Source: Demequina flava
Lineage (GTDB): Bacteria > Actinomycetota > Actinomycetes > Actinomycetales > Demequinaceae
Length of the DNA stretch: 64,000 nucleotides
NCBI RefSeq assembly: GCF_000975035.1
Contig: NZ_BBRA01000001.1
Coordinates: 1,466,838 to 1,530,837, forward strand
Direction: 5' to 3'
In this document: one piece after another, positions 56,949-64,000 of the stretch
How positions within the stretch are numbered: the first letter of the stretch is position 1
Layout: the number at the start of each line of letters is the position of its first letter
Notes under the pieces: model-generated
The model's database searches: none
What the model was told of the DNA's origin: nothing
Seen by the model: only the letters and a program-made list of their open reading frames with translations
Made by a program: the position numbers and the translations under genes

Positions 56949-57944
56949 ATGCCGATGGATGCTGTGCTGGACAAGGCCGTCGACGTCGCGCGTCAGACCG
57001 CGATCGAGGTAGCCGATGGCGAGGAGTGGGTTGGCGACCACCTCGGGACGGTTCGCATTGAAGACCGCCTGATCACTCACCAGTTCGCGTGCACGATGCC
57101 CGGCTACCGCGGATGGGTTTGGGCCGTAACTGTGTCGCGTGCTCCCCGGGGTCGCGAAGCCGCAATCTGCGAGGCGCACTTGGTGCCTGCCGATGACGCG
57201 CTGCTTGCGCCGGCGTGGATTCCTTGGGCCGACCGCATCCGCCCGGGCGACCTCGAGCCGTCGATGGTCATGCCCAAGATCGAGGAAGACCCGCGTCTTG
57301 AGCCCGGTTACGAAGCTCATGGTGAGGACGAGGACGCTGCTGAGATTTGGGAACTGGGTTTGGGCCGCGAGCGTGTGCTCGCGCCGCTCGGGCGGGACTC
57401 CGCCGCTAAGCGGTGGTACCGCGGCTCGCACGGCCCCAGTGCCTCGAGCGCCGTGGCCTCGACGTCGCCGTGCTCAACCTGCGCTTTTTTTGTGCCGCTG
57501 ACCGGGTCCATGCGCACCACCTTCGGGGCATGCGCAAACGAGTGGTCGCCATCGGACGGCACTGTCGTTTCCGTTGACCACGGATGTGGAGCACACTCCC
57601 AGACTGATGTGGAGCGCCAAAGCACTCGCTGGCCGGATACCGAGCCCGTCTTCGACACCGACGCCGTGACGTCAATGGACATGGCCACGCCTGACCCTGT
57701 CGAGGAGCCCGAGCCCGAGCCCGCAGCGCAGGCTGAGTCCACGCCCGAGCCCGAGGACAAGGCGGGCTCCCCTGAGGAGCCCGAGGCAGCTGAGGCGAAG
57801 GATGCGCCGGCAGAGGAGACCCAGGCGCCTAAGGGCGAGGAGGCTCCCGAAGCAGTCAAGGCCGGCGCCGGCCCGCAGGGCGACCATATCGAGCCTCCCG
57901 TGGTGGCCGATGCCGCAGCCTCAGCTGAGGATCACGCTGGCTGA
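56949..57944 (+). CDS. DUF3027 protein
   Basis: 331 residues from ATG 5 bp after the cspB stop. DUF3027 core: GDHLGTVRIEDRLITHQFAC, GYRGWVWAVTVSRAPRG, CEAHLVPADDALLAPAWIPW and four Cys in CSTCAFFVPLTG and ACANEWSPSDG, followed by an acidic Pro/Glu/Ala-rich tail of about 90 residues. Actinobacteria-specific, function unknown; regularly downstream of this cold-shock gene. Confidence 0.88.
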   Translation: MPMDAVLDKAVDVARQTAIEVADGEEWVGDHLGTVRIEDRLITHQFACTMPGYRGWVWAVTVSRAPRGREAAICEAHLVPADDALLAPAWIPWADRIRPGDLEPSMVMPKIEEDPRLEPGYEAHGEDEDAAEIWELGLGRERVLAPLGRDSAAKRWYRGSHGPSASSAVASTSPCSTCAFFVPLTGSMRTTFGACANEWSPSDGTVVSVDHGCGAHSQTDVERQSTRWPDTEPVFDTDAVTSMDMATPDPVEEPEPEPAAQAESTPEPEDKAGSPEEPEAAEAKDAPAEETQAPKGEEAPEAVKAGAGPQGDHIEPPVVADAAASAEDHAG

Positions 57945-57957
57945 CACCGGTCGCGAT

Positions 57958-59160
57958 GTGCCCACACGCAAGCAACGAGTGTGGGTGATCGCGCGCGGGA
58001 CGTACATCCCTGCCTTCCTCGCGGAGATCGGCCTGGGTGCCATGCTTCCGCTGTTTGCACTTTCCGTGGTCGCACTCGACCATTCCGCGGCCTGGGCGGC
58101 CGCTGTCGTCATGCTCTACTCGGTCGGTCGGATGATCGGCTCGTCCATGGGTGGCCGCCTCACCACAAGCCTTGGGTGTGCTCGCGCAGCGATGGTGGGT
58201 CTCGCGGGTCTCGCCGCAGGCGCAATCGTGTGCTGGCTGTCGACGGACTTCGTCGCGCTCGTGGCCGGTGTCATGCTGGCCGGCGCGGGCCACGCCGCCT
58301 ATCACGTCGCCCGTCAGGGACAGCTCTCCGAAACCGTTCCGACTCACTATCGCGCTAGGGCCCTCACCTCACTTGCTGGCACGTGGAGGATCTCGCACTT
58401 CATAGGGCCGCTGATCGGTGCGGGCGTCATCGCAGTGTGGGGTCTGTCGGCTGCGTATGCGTTCGCGGCCCTGACGGTCGTGGTCGGCATGGCAGCACTG
58501 TGGGCATCGCCGGGCTGGCATTCACGGGCGAGCGCCGAACCCCGGCCACACGCCTCCATCAAGGACGTCGTCCGCGCCAACACGCGTGTGCTCGCGACTC
58601 TCGGCATGGCAGTCATGCTGACAGGGGCTGTGCGCACCGTCCGGGTCGCGGCTATCCCGTTGTGGGCCGAGCACGTCGGTGCCTCGGATTCGACCGTGTC
58701 CTTAATCTTCGCGCTGTCGGCGGGCGTGGACATGCTGCTGTTCTACCCGGCGGGCATTGTCGCGGACCGGTGGGGACGTGCATGGACCGCCGTGCCCTCG
58801 ACCATGCTCATCGCGCTTGGACTGATCGCCCTGCCGTTCACGGAGACGGTCGCGGGCGTCGCTGTCGCCGCCATGGTGCTGGGTCTGGGCAACGGGTGGG
58901 GGTCGGGCATCCTGATGACGCTCGGCAACGACGTGGCACCGAAGGTGGGGCGCGACGCATTCATCGGCGTGTGGATGATCCTTCAAGACCTAGGCGGCGT
59001 GATTGGTCCCGCCGCAGTGAGCGCCCTCGTGGCGGTCTCATTGCCGTGGAGCCTGTGGATTATTGGCGGAGTAGGCGTGGCGACCTCTGGGGCGCTAGCG
59101 GCGTGGATTCCGCCGCGGCCCGTTGAGGAAGCCGGTAAGTCAACGTCGAGTACGCCGTAG
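57958..59160 (+). CDS. MFS transporter
   Basis: About 400 residues from GTG at 57958; an ATG at 57910 in the same frame but inside the DUF3027 gene is an alternative. Twelve predicted membrane helices; loop 2-3 motif GRMIGSSMGGRLTTSLG and a second-half motif YPAGIVADRWGRAWTAVPS. Probably exports a small molecule; substrate unknown. Confidence 0.85.
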   Translation: MPTRKQRVWVIARGTYIPAFLAEIGLGAMLPLFALSVVALDHSAAWAAAVVMLYSVGRMIGSSMGGRLTTSLGCARAAMVGLAGLAAGAIVCWLSTDFVALVAGVMLAGAGHAAYHVARQGQLSETVPTHYRARALTSLAGTWRISHFIGPLIGAGVIAVWGLSAAYAFAALTVVVGMAALWASPGWHSRASAEPRPHASIKDVVRANTRVLATLGMAVMLTGAVRTVRVAAIPLWAEHVGASDSTVSLIFALSAGVDMLLFYPAGIVADRWGRAWTAVPSTMLIALGLIALPFTETVAGVAVAAMVLGLGNGWGSGILMTLGNDVAPKVGRDAFIGVWMILQDLGGVIGPAAVSALVAVSLPWSLWIIGGVGVATSGALAAWIPPRPVEEAGKSTSSTP

Positions 59161-59177
59161 CCCGCCAAGGTGCGGGC
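59160..59177. terminator. Small hairpin between MFS and CAP genes
   Basis: GCCCGC-CAAGGT-GCGGGC stem starting at the last base of the MFS stop codon, between convergent genes. Confidence 0.45.
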
Positions 59178-59184
59178 GACGCGC

Positions 59185-60192
59185 CTACTGGAAGTTAGCG
59201 GTCGAGTACCAGGTGGTGCCGTCGTCCGTGGAGGCCATCCCTGCGCCCATGACTGAATATGCAGGGTTGAGCATATTCATGCAGTGTCCGTAAGACTTCA
59301 CCCATCCCGAGTGCGCAGTGGCCGCGGCAGCCCCCTGGGACTGGCCAGCGGAGCTGTAACTCACTGCGACATTTTCACCGCCCGCGGGGCGCGACGGGTT
59401 GTGGGCAAGGGCGTCAATGGTCGCGTCTGTCGCGGAGTCCTTCGCGGCCATCGACTGCGACCAGGACTGCGCGGCGCTCGCGAGAGAGCCGGACCACGAC
59501 AACCCCCGGATTCCCAGACGGGCGCGCTCTGCATTGGCGGCGGACAGGAGCCCTTGGGCGCTCGAGGCGCCTGTGGATACGGACGGGGAGGCGCAAAAAT
59601 CGGCTGGGGTCTGCTTCGCGGGCGCCGGCGCGGGCTTGCTCGGCGTGTCAGTGCCGCCCGACGACGTCCCGCCGGACTGGGCAGACCCGCCCGACGACCC
59701 CGAACCGCTTCCCGAAGAAGAAGGAGAGCCTGTAGAGCCGCCGTGACTACCAGAGACTTCGGGCGCTGGCGCGACCGGCTCGGGTGAGGGCTCCGGCGGC
59801 AGCGACACCGTGACATCTGGAGTCTTGGCCGCGAAATCGACGGAACCCGTCTGTGCTTCAAGAGGCTCAATGACGGGGGCTTGCGAGGGCCTAACGGAAC
59901 CGCCTGCGGACTCGCCTTGGGCGGCACTCCCGGAGGCGCTGCCCGCCTGATCCCCATCGCCGCTCCCTGGAGACGATGGCTCCGGCTGAACCCCAGCATC
60001 GGCCGGACTCACAACACCGGCCTGCTCAAGGCTCAAGCCTTGCGCGGCGGCGGGCGAAGGCGAAGCGTCTGTCCACCACAGACCCGCAGCGGCGCCGGTC
60101 GTGGCGACCACTGCAACCGGGATGGCGGCTAACAGGAGAATTACGAGCGGGGTGCGGCGAGTGGCTGCGGGCTTCTCCTGCGATCCGGTCAT
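59185..60192 (-). CDS. Secreted or membrane-anchored CAP-domain protein
   Basis: 335 residues. Hydrophobic segment at residues 16-40 (signal anchor), a long Ser/Gly/Pro-rich linker (about 45-195), then a CAP/SCP domain: LLSAANAERARLGIRGLSW, PAGGENVAVS, AHSGWVKSYGHCMNMLNPAY and GMASTDDGTTWYSTANF. Its ATG overlaps the serC stop (ATGA), so it is translated from the serC message. Exported CAP proteins of this kind are usually cell-wall associated; activity unknown. Confidence 0.85.
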   Translation of the reverse strand: MTGSQEKPAATRRTPLVILLLAAIPVAVVATTGAAAGLWWTDASPSPAAAQGLSLEQAGVVSPADAGVQPEPSSPGSGDGDQAGSASGSAAQGESAGGSVRPSQAPVIEPLEAQTGSVDFAAKTPDVTVSLPPEPSPEPVAPAPEVSGSHGGSTGSPSSSGSGSGSSGGSAQSGGTSSGGTDTPSKPAPAPAKQTPADFCASPSVSTGASSAQGLLSAANAERARLGIRGLSWSGSLASAAQSWSQSMAAKDSATDATIDALAHNPSRPAGGENVAVSYSSAGQSQGAAAATAHSGWVKSYGHCMNMLNPAYSVMGAGMASTDDGTTWYSTANFQ

Positions 60193-61313
60193 GTGGCCAG
60201 GTTCTCCATCACGTAGTCGATGCTGCGGGTCAGTGCTGTGACGTCATCGGGATCCACGGCGGGGAACAGTCCCACCCGAATCTGGTTCCGTCCAAGCTTG
60301 CGATATGGATCAATATCGACCACGCCTTGAGCCCGCAGTGCGGACGTGATGGCGCTGGCATCGATGGACTCGTCCACATCGATGGTGGCGACAACGCGCG
60401 AGCGGTACTCGGTTTCAGTCACGAAGGCCTGAACGCGTGGTGACTGCGCGGCCCATTCGTAGATGCGGCGCGAAGACTCGTCGGTGCGGCTCGTGACGAA
60501 ATCCATGCCGCCGCCGTCGAGCATCCACTCGAGCTGGGCGCGCATCATCACCAGAGGCGCTAGCGCCGGGGTGTTGTAGGTCTGGTCCTTGCGTGAGTTG
60601 TCGACGGCAGTCTGCAGGTTGAGCGTCGCTGGGATGTAGCGGCCGGAGCTCGTGACGCGCGCGATGCGGTCGATGGCTGCGTGGGAGACGAGCGCGAACC
60701 AGATGCCACCGTCGGCGCCGAAGCTCTTCTGTGGCGCAAAGTAATAGACGTCCGTCTCGCGGGGGTCCAGGAAGAGGCCACCTGCGGCGGACGTGCCATC
60801 GACCACCGTGAGCGCCTCTTGGATTCCCTGGGGACGGCGAACGGGCGCCATGGCACCCGTCGAGGTCTCGTTGTGGGGCCACGCGTAGACGTCGACTCCA
60901 TCGCGGGCCTCGGGCAGTGCGACGGATCCGGCCGACGCTTCACGCACCTCCGATTCCTCGAGGTGAGGAGCACTTGCGGTTACCTGGGCAAACTTGGAGC
61001 CGAACTCTCCGAAGGTGCAGTGCTGAGCCTTGGACTCGACGAGCGAAAATGCTGCTGCGTCCCAGAAGGACGTGGACCCGCCGTTGCCGAGAATGACCTC
61101 GTAGCCATCCGGGAGTGAGTAGAGCTCGGCAACCATGCGTCGCACGTCGCCCACGAGCGACCGCACAGGCATCTGACGGTGTGACGTGCCAAGGATGTGC
61201 GGCTGCGCGTCCACAACTGCCTGGACCTGGGCGTCGCGCACCTTGGACGGACCGGAACCGAAACGGCCGTCGCGGGGCAAAAGTTCAGCGGGAATCGTGA
61301 GATCGCTCGACAT
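60189..61313 (-). CDS. serC: Phosphoserine aminotransferase
   Basis: 374 residues from ATG at 61313, 6 nt after TACGCT (leaderless). PLP lysine in YFAPQKSFGADGG, GPSKVR near the N-terminus, GTSHRQMPVRSLVGDV and YNTPALAPLVMMRAQLEWML split by a helix. Makes phosphoserine for serine biosynthesis. Divergent from manA with only 41 bp between start codons. Confidence 0.94.
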   Translation of the reverse strand: MSSDLTIPAELLPRDGRFGSGPSKVRDAQVQAVVDAQPHILGTSHRQMPVRSLVGDVRRMVAELYSLPDGYEVILGNGGSTSFWDAAAFSLVESKAQHCTFGEFGSKFAQVTASAPHLEESEVREASAGSVALPEARDGVDVYAWPHNETSTGAMAPVRRPQGIQEALTVVDGTSAAGGLFLDPRETDVYYFAPQKSFGADGGIWFALVSHAAIDRIARVTSSGRYIPATLNLQTAVDNSRKDQTYNTPALAPLVMMRAQLEWMLDGGGMDFVTSRTDESSRRIYEWAAQSPRVQAFVTETEYRSRVVATIDVDESIDASAITSALRAQGVVDIDPYRKLGRNQIRVGLFPAVDPDDVTALTRSIDYVMENLAT

Positions 61314-61354
61314 GGGTTCAGCGTACTGGGAGCGCACCTGGCAGACTTGCGCCT

Positions 61355-62524
61355 GTGCATCTGATCAGCCCCGTCCTTCGCGACTACGCGTGGGGGACCC
61401 ACGAGGACATCCCGCAGCTGCTGGGAGTCAAGCCCCCAGGCGGTCCGGTCGCTGAGGCTTGGTGGGGTGCGCACACGTCAGCCCCGTCGGGCTCGGTGGG
61501 ACGCGAATCCGTTGCCTTGGACGAGCTGATCGCTCGTGATGAAGAGGCAATGCTCGGTCATGAAGCGTCGAAGCGGTGGGGCGCTCGGCTCCCGTATCTG
61601 CTGAAGATCCTTGCGATCGACAAGCCGTTGTCGCTGCAAGTCCACCCCACACTCGCGCAGGCCCGTCACGGTTTTGCGCTCGAGCAGCGGGGGACAGGCG
61701 GCCTGCCGCATCAGTTCGTCGACCCGTTCCATAAGCCGGAGATGGTCGTCGCGGTGACGCCGATGGTGGTCCTCGCGGGAGTGCGCGAGGTCGCGGACAC
61801 TGCCGCAGACTTGCGAGCGCTCGGTACCAGCCGCGCCGCTGGACTCGCATCAGCACTGGAGAACGAGGGCGAGGTCCGGGACTTCATTCGCGGCGCGCTC
61901 ACTGGGGGCGTGGACGATGAAACTCTTACAGCGCTCGCGGAATTAGGGGGCGCGGCAGAGCCGGGAAGCTCGTTGGCTGCTGCGGCAAACGCCCTGAGCC
62001 ACTTCCCAGGTGACCCGGGAGCAATTGTCGCTCTGGGAATGAACTGCGTGCAGTTGGCGCCCGGCGACGCCGTTTTTGTTGGCGCCGGTGTGCTCCACTC
62101 GTACCAATCGGGCATGGGCCTTGAAATCATGGCCAACTCCGACAACGTGGTGCGCGCAGGGCTCACGCCCAAGCAGGTCAACGTTCCACTCCTGTTGAAA
62201 CTGCTCGACCCTAAGCCTTGTGCTCCGCAGGTGCCGGTAGTGCGTGCCGATGGTGCCGCGCGGCATCTGGTGACCACTGCGGAGGAGTTTGCGCTCACGA
62301 TTGTCAACGACGGCAAGGTGGCGGTCGCACCCGCGCCTCGGATCGTCCTGTGCTTTCGGGGAACCGCCACGCTTCAGGTCGGTGAGCACACGCTCCACCT
62401 GGAGCGCGGGCAGGCGGCGTTCGTGCCACATTCCGATGGTGATCTGACGGTTGCGGCCGACGGGGGCGCCGTGATCGCGCGCACCCCGATGGAAGGTGAA
62501 CGGCCGTTAACGCACCCGCACTAG
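61355..62524 (+). CDS. manA: Mannose-6-phosphate isomerase, class I
   Basis: 389 residues from GTG. Zinc-binding QVHPTLAQARHGF near residue 97, DPFHKPEMVVA near 128, and the cupin residues of VGAGVLHSYQSGMGLEIMANSDNVVRAGLTPK, split here across the catalytic lobe. Links fructose-6-phosphate to mannose metabolism. CAGACT 7 nt before GTG may be its -10. Its TAG stop forms part of the ugd -10. Confidence 0.93.
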   Translation: MHLISPVLRDYAWGTHEDIPQLLGVKPPGGPVAEAWWGAHTSAPSGSVGRESVALDELIARDEEAMLGHEASKRWGARLPYLLKILAIDKPLSLQVHPTLAQARHGFALEQRGTGGLPHQFVDPFHKPEMVVAVTPMVVLAGVREVADTAADLRALGTSRAAGLASALENEGEVRDFIRGALTGGVDDETLTALAELGGAAEPGSSLAAAANALSHFPGDPGAIVALGMNCVQLAPGDAVFVGAGVLHSYQSGMGLEIMANSDNVVRAGLTPKQVNVPLLLKLLDPKPCAPQVPVVRADGAARHLVTTAEEFALTIVNDGKVAVAPAPRIVLCFRGTATLQVGEHTLHLERGQAAFVPHSDGDLTVAADGGAVIARTPMEGERPLTHPH

Positions 62525-62527
62525 GGT
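62522..62527 (+). promoter_or_regulatory. ugd -10 hexamer overlapping the manA stop codon
   Basis: TAGGGT with its TAG being the manA stop; the ugd ATG follows after 6 nt. Confidence 0.55.
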
Positions 62528-62533
62528 GGCGAT

Positions 62534-63865
62534 ATGAGCGAACGCATTGCCGTTTTCGGCACCGGATACTTGGGCGCTACCCATGCTGCGGGCATGGCCG
62601 AACTTGGCCATGAGGTCATTGGCGTCGATATCGACCCAGACAAGATCGCACGCCTGTCGCGCGGCGAGGTGCCGTTCTATGAGCCGCACCTTCCCGAACT
62701 GCTGCGCAAGCACGTCGACTCCGGTCGCCTTCGCTTCACCACCGACGTGGAGACGGCTGCTGAGTTCGCCGATGTCTTCTTCATTGGAGTTGGCACACCC
62801 CAGGTGAGCGGCGGGTACGCCGCAGACGTCTCGCAGGTGGAGTCCGTCATCGAGACGCTTGGACCCCTGCTGACCCGCCCGGCGGTCATTCTTGGCAAGT
62901 CCACTGTCCCCGTCGGTACCGCCGAGCGTCTCGCGCAGCGCGTGCGCGATGTCGCACCAGCGGGCTCCGACGTCGACCTGGGTTGGAACCCCGAGTTCTT
63001 GCGCGAGGGATTCGCGGTGAAGGACACGCTTCAGCCAGACCGCTTGGTCCTGGGAGTCGACCGCGCGCGCCCTGGCCGCATCGAGGAAGTCGCTCGCCGT
63101 GTCTACGCCGCCATGCTCGAGCGCGACACGCCTTTCCTCGTCACTGACTATGCGACGTCGGAACTGGTGAAGGTGAGTGCCAACGCGTTCCTTGCCACCA
63201 AGATCTCTTTCATTAACGCCATCGCAGAGGTATGCGAAGCCACGGGCGCGGATGTGCGGGACCTGGCCGATGCCATCGGTCACGATGAGCGCATCGGCCG
63301 GAAGTTCCTGGGAGCAGGGCTGGGCTTTGGTGGCGGGTGCCTTCCGAAGGACATCCGCGCGTTCCAGGCGCGCGCCAACGAACTGGGCGTCGACCAGGCA
63401 CTCGCATTCCTGCGTGAGGTCGACGGCGTGAACCTGCGCCGGCGTGAGCACGCTGTGACGCTCGCGGAGCGCTTGGTGGGAGGCCTGGACGGCGTGCGCA
63501 TCGCGGTCCTCGGCGCGGCTTTCAAGCCCGATAGCGACGACATTCGGGATTCGCCGGCGCTTGACGTGGCCGGGACGCTTCACCTGCGGGGTGCCGAGGT
63601 AGTCGTTCACGACCCCGAGGCGAACGAGAACGCTGCGAAGATTTGGCCCACGTTGAATTACGTCGACGACCCGCTCGAGGCGTGCCGCAAGGCGGAACTC
63701 GTCATCGTGGCAACGGAGTGGAAGCAGTTCCGCGCGCTGAACCCGTCAGACCTCAAGAGTATTGTGGCGACACCGCGCGTGATCGATGGGCGTAACTGCC
63801 TTCCATCCCAAGAGTGGATCGACGCGGGCTGGGAGTATCGAGGAATGGGGCGTCTAGCCGGATGA
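62534..63865 (+). CDS. ugd: UDP-glucose 6-dehydrogenase (UDP-sugar dehydrogenase family)
   Basis: 443 residues. NAD-binding [17 protein letters not shown] at the N-terminus, [34 protein letters not shown], catalytic Cys in [14 protein letters not shown] near residue 260, and [19 protein letters not shown] in the C-terminal domain. Makes UDP-glucuronate for cell-surface polysaccharide. The next gene overlaps its stop. Confidence 0.93.
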   Translation: MSERIAVFGTGYLGATHAAGMAELGHEVIGVDIDPDKIARLSRGEVPFYEPHLPELLRKHVDSGRLRFTTDVETAAEFADVFFIGVGTPQVSGGYAADVSQVESVIETLGPLLTRPAVILGKSTVPVGTAERLAQRVRDVAPAGSDVDLGWNPEFLREGFAVKDTLQPDRLVLGVDRARPGRIEEVARRVYAAMLERDTPFLVTDYATSELVKVSANAFLATKISFINAIAEVCEATGADVRDLADAIGHDERIGRKFLGAGLGFGGGCLPKDIRAFQARANELGVDQALAFLREVDGVNLRRREHAVTLAERLVGGLDGVRIAVLGAAFKPDSDDIRDSPALDVAGTLHLRGAEVVVHDPEANENAAKIWPTLNYVDDPLEACRKAELVIVATEWKQFRALNPSDLKSIVATPRVIDGRNCLPSQEWIDAGWEYRGMGRLAG

Positions 63866-64000
63866 GTGACCTGATCGACACCACGGAGATGTATCTGCGG
63901 ACCATCTACGAGTTGATTGAAGACGGTGTGGTGCCCATGCGGGCACGTATCGCTGAGCAACTCGACCACTCCGGGCCAACGGTGTCGCAAACGGTCGCAC
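63862..64000 (+). CDS. DtxR/IdeR-family metal-dependent repressor, N-terminal fragment
   Basis: 46 codons before the window edge. [20 protein letters not shown] and [20 protein letters not shown] are the winged helix-turn-helix start of IdeR/DtxR iron-dependent repressors. The ATG overlaps the ugd stop. Metal and dimerisation domains lie outside the window. Confidence 0.88.
   Translation, partial: MSDLIDTTEMYLRTIYELIEDGVVPMRARIAEQLDHSGPTVSQTVA

Overview
The window is chromosomal DNA from a high-GC actinobacterium. It codes densely on both strands and carries actinobacterial signature genes (Lsr2, CarD, SenX3/RegX3, DUF3027, DUF3180, DUF3263, DUF4032, a CspB-type cold-shock protein). The gene order ppa / dacB-tilS-hpt-ftsH-folE-folP-folBK-DUF3180-PH-PH-DUF2520-panC-panD-nadB-nadC-lysS-lsr2 is the kind seen in Micrococcales; a Cellulomonadaceae- or Demequinaceae-like genus is a guess. 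No prophage, IS transposase or CRISPR array was seen.

Layout. 1-3.5 kb: two minus-strand genes for secreted proteins that share a promoter architecture and a structured 5' leader. 3.6-10 kb: an FAD/Fe-S oxidoreductase, a CAP-like lipoprotein, metX and an NlpC/P60 cell-wall hydrolase. 10-29.4 kb: ppa and the long ftsH/folate/pantothenate/NAD/lysS block, ending in lsr2. The block is interrupted between hpt and ftsH by a DUF559 nuclease-like gene flanked by two copies of a 92-93 bp palindromic repeat. 29.5-38.3 kb: a lactonase-like protein, gpmA, and the phosphate module phoU / senX3-regX3-pstSCAB with two recognisable PHO boxes. 38.3-43 kb: a lipoprotein, carD-ispD-ispF, cysS and rlmB. 43-49 kb: a DUF4032 kinase-like protein, an MsmK/UgpC-type ATPase, a Ser/Thr kinase, and a MauE plus DsbA-like redox pair. 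49-51.2 kb: tRNA-Thr and a three-gene operon of two secreted proteins with matching signal-peptide ends around a SipW-type signal peptidase. 51-64 kb: ung, DUF3263, a LytR_C protein, groEL with a perfect CIRCE, DUF4031, WXG100, an HD hydrolase, cspB, DUF3027, MFS, CAP, serC, manA, ugd, and the start of a DtxR/IdeR-family repressor gene.

Genome-style observations. Many genes have a TAnnnT -10 hexamer 6-7 nt before the start codon, so they are probably transcribed leaderless. In three cases the TAG stop of the preceding gene is itself the first half of that hexamer. The 9-mer GCATCGGCC occurs about 40 times in 64 kb in both orientations, in genes and between them, against one or two expected from base composition. 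The best candidates for something undescribed are the RNA leader shared by the two secreted-protein genes, the repeat-flanked DUF559 cassette, the iterated 9-mer, and the SipW-type secretion operon.
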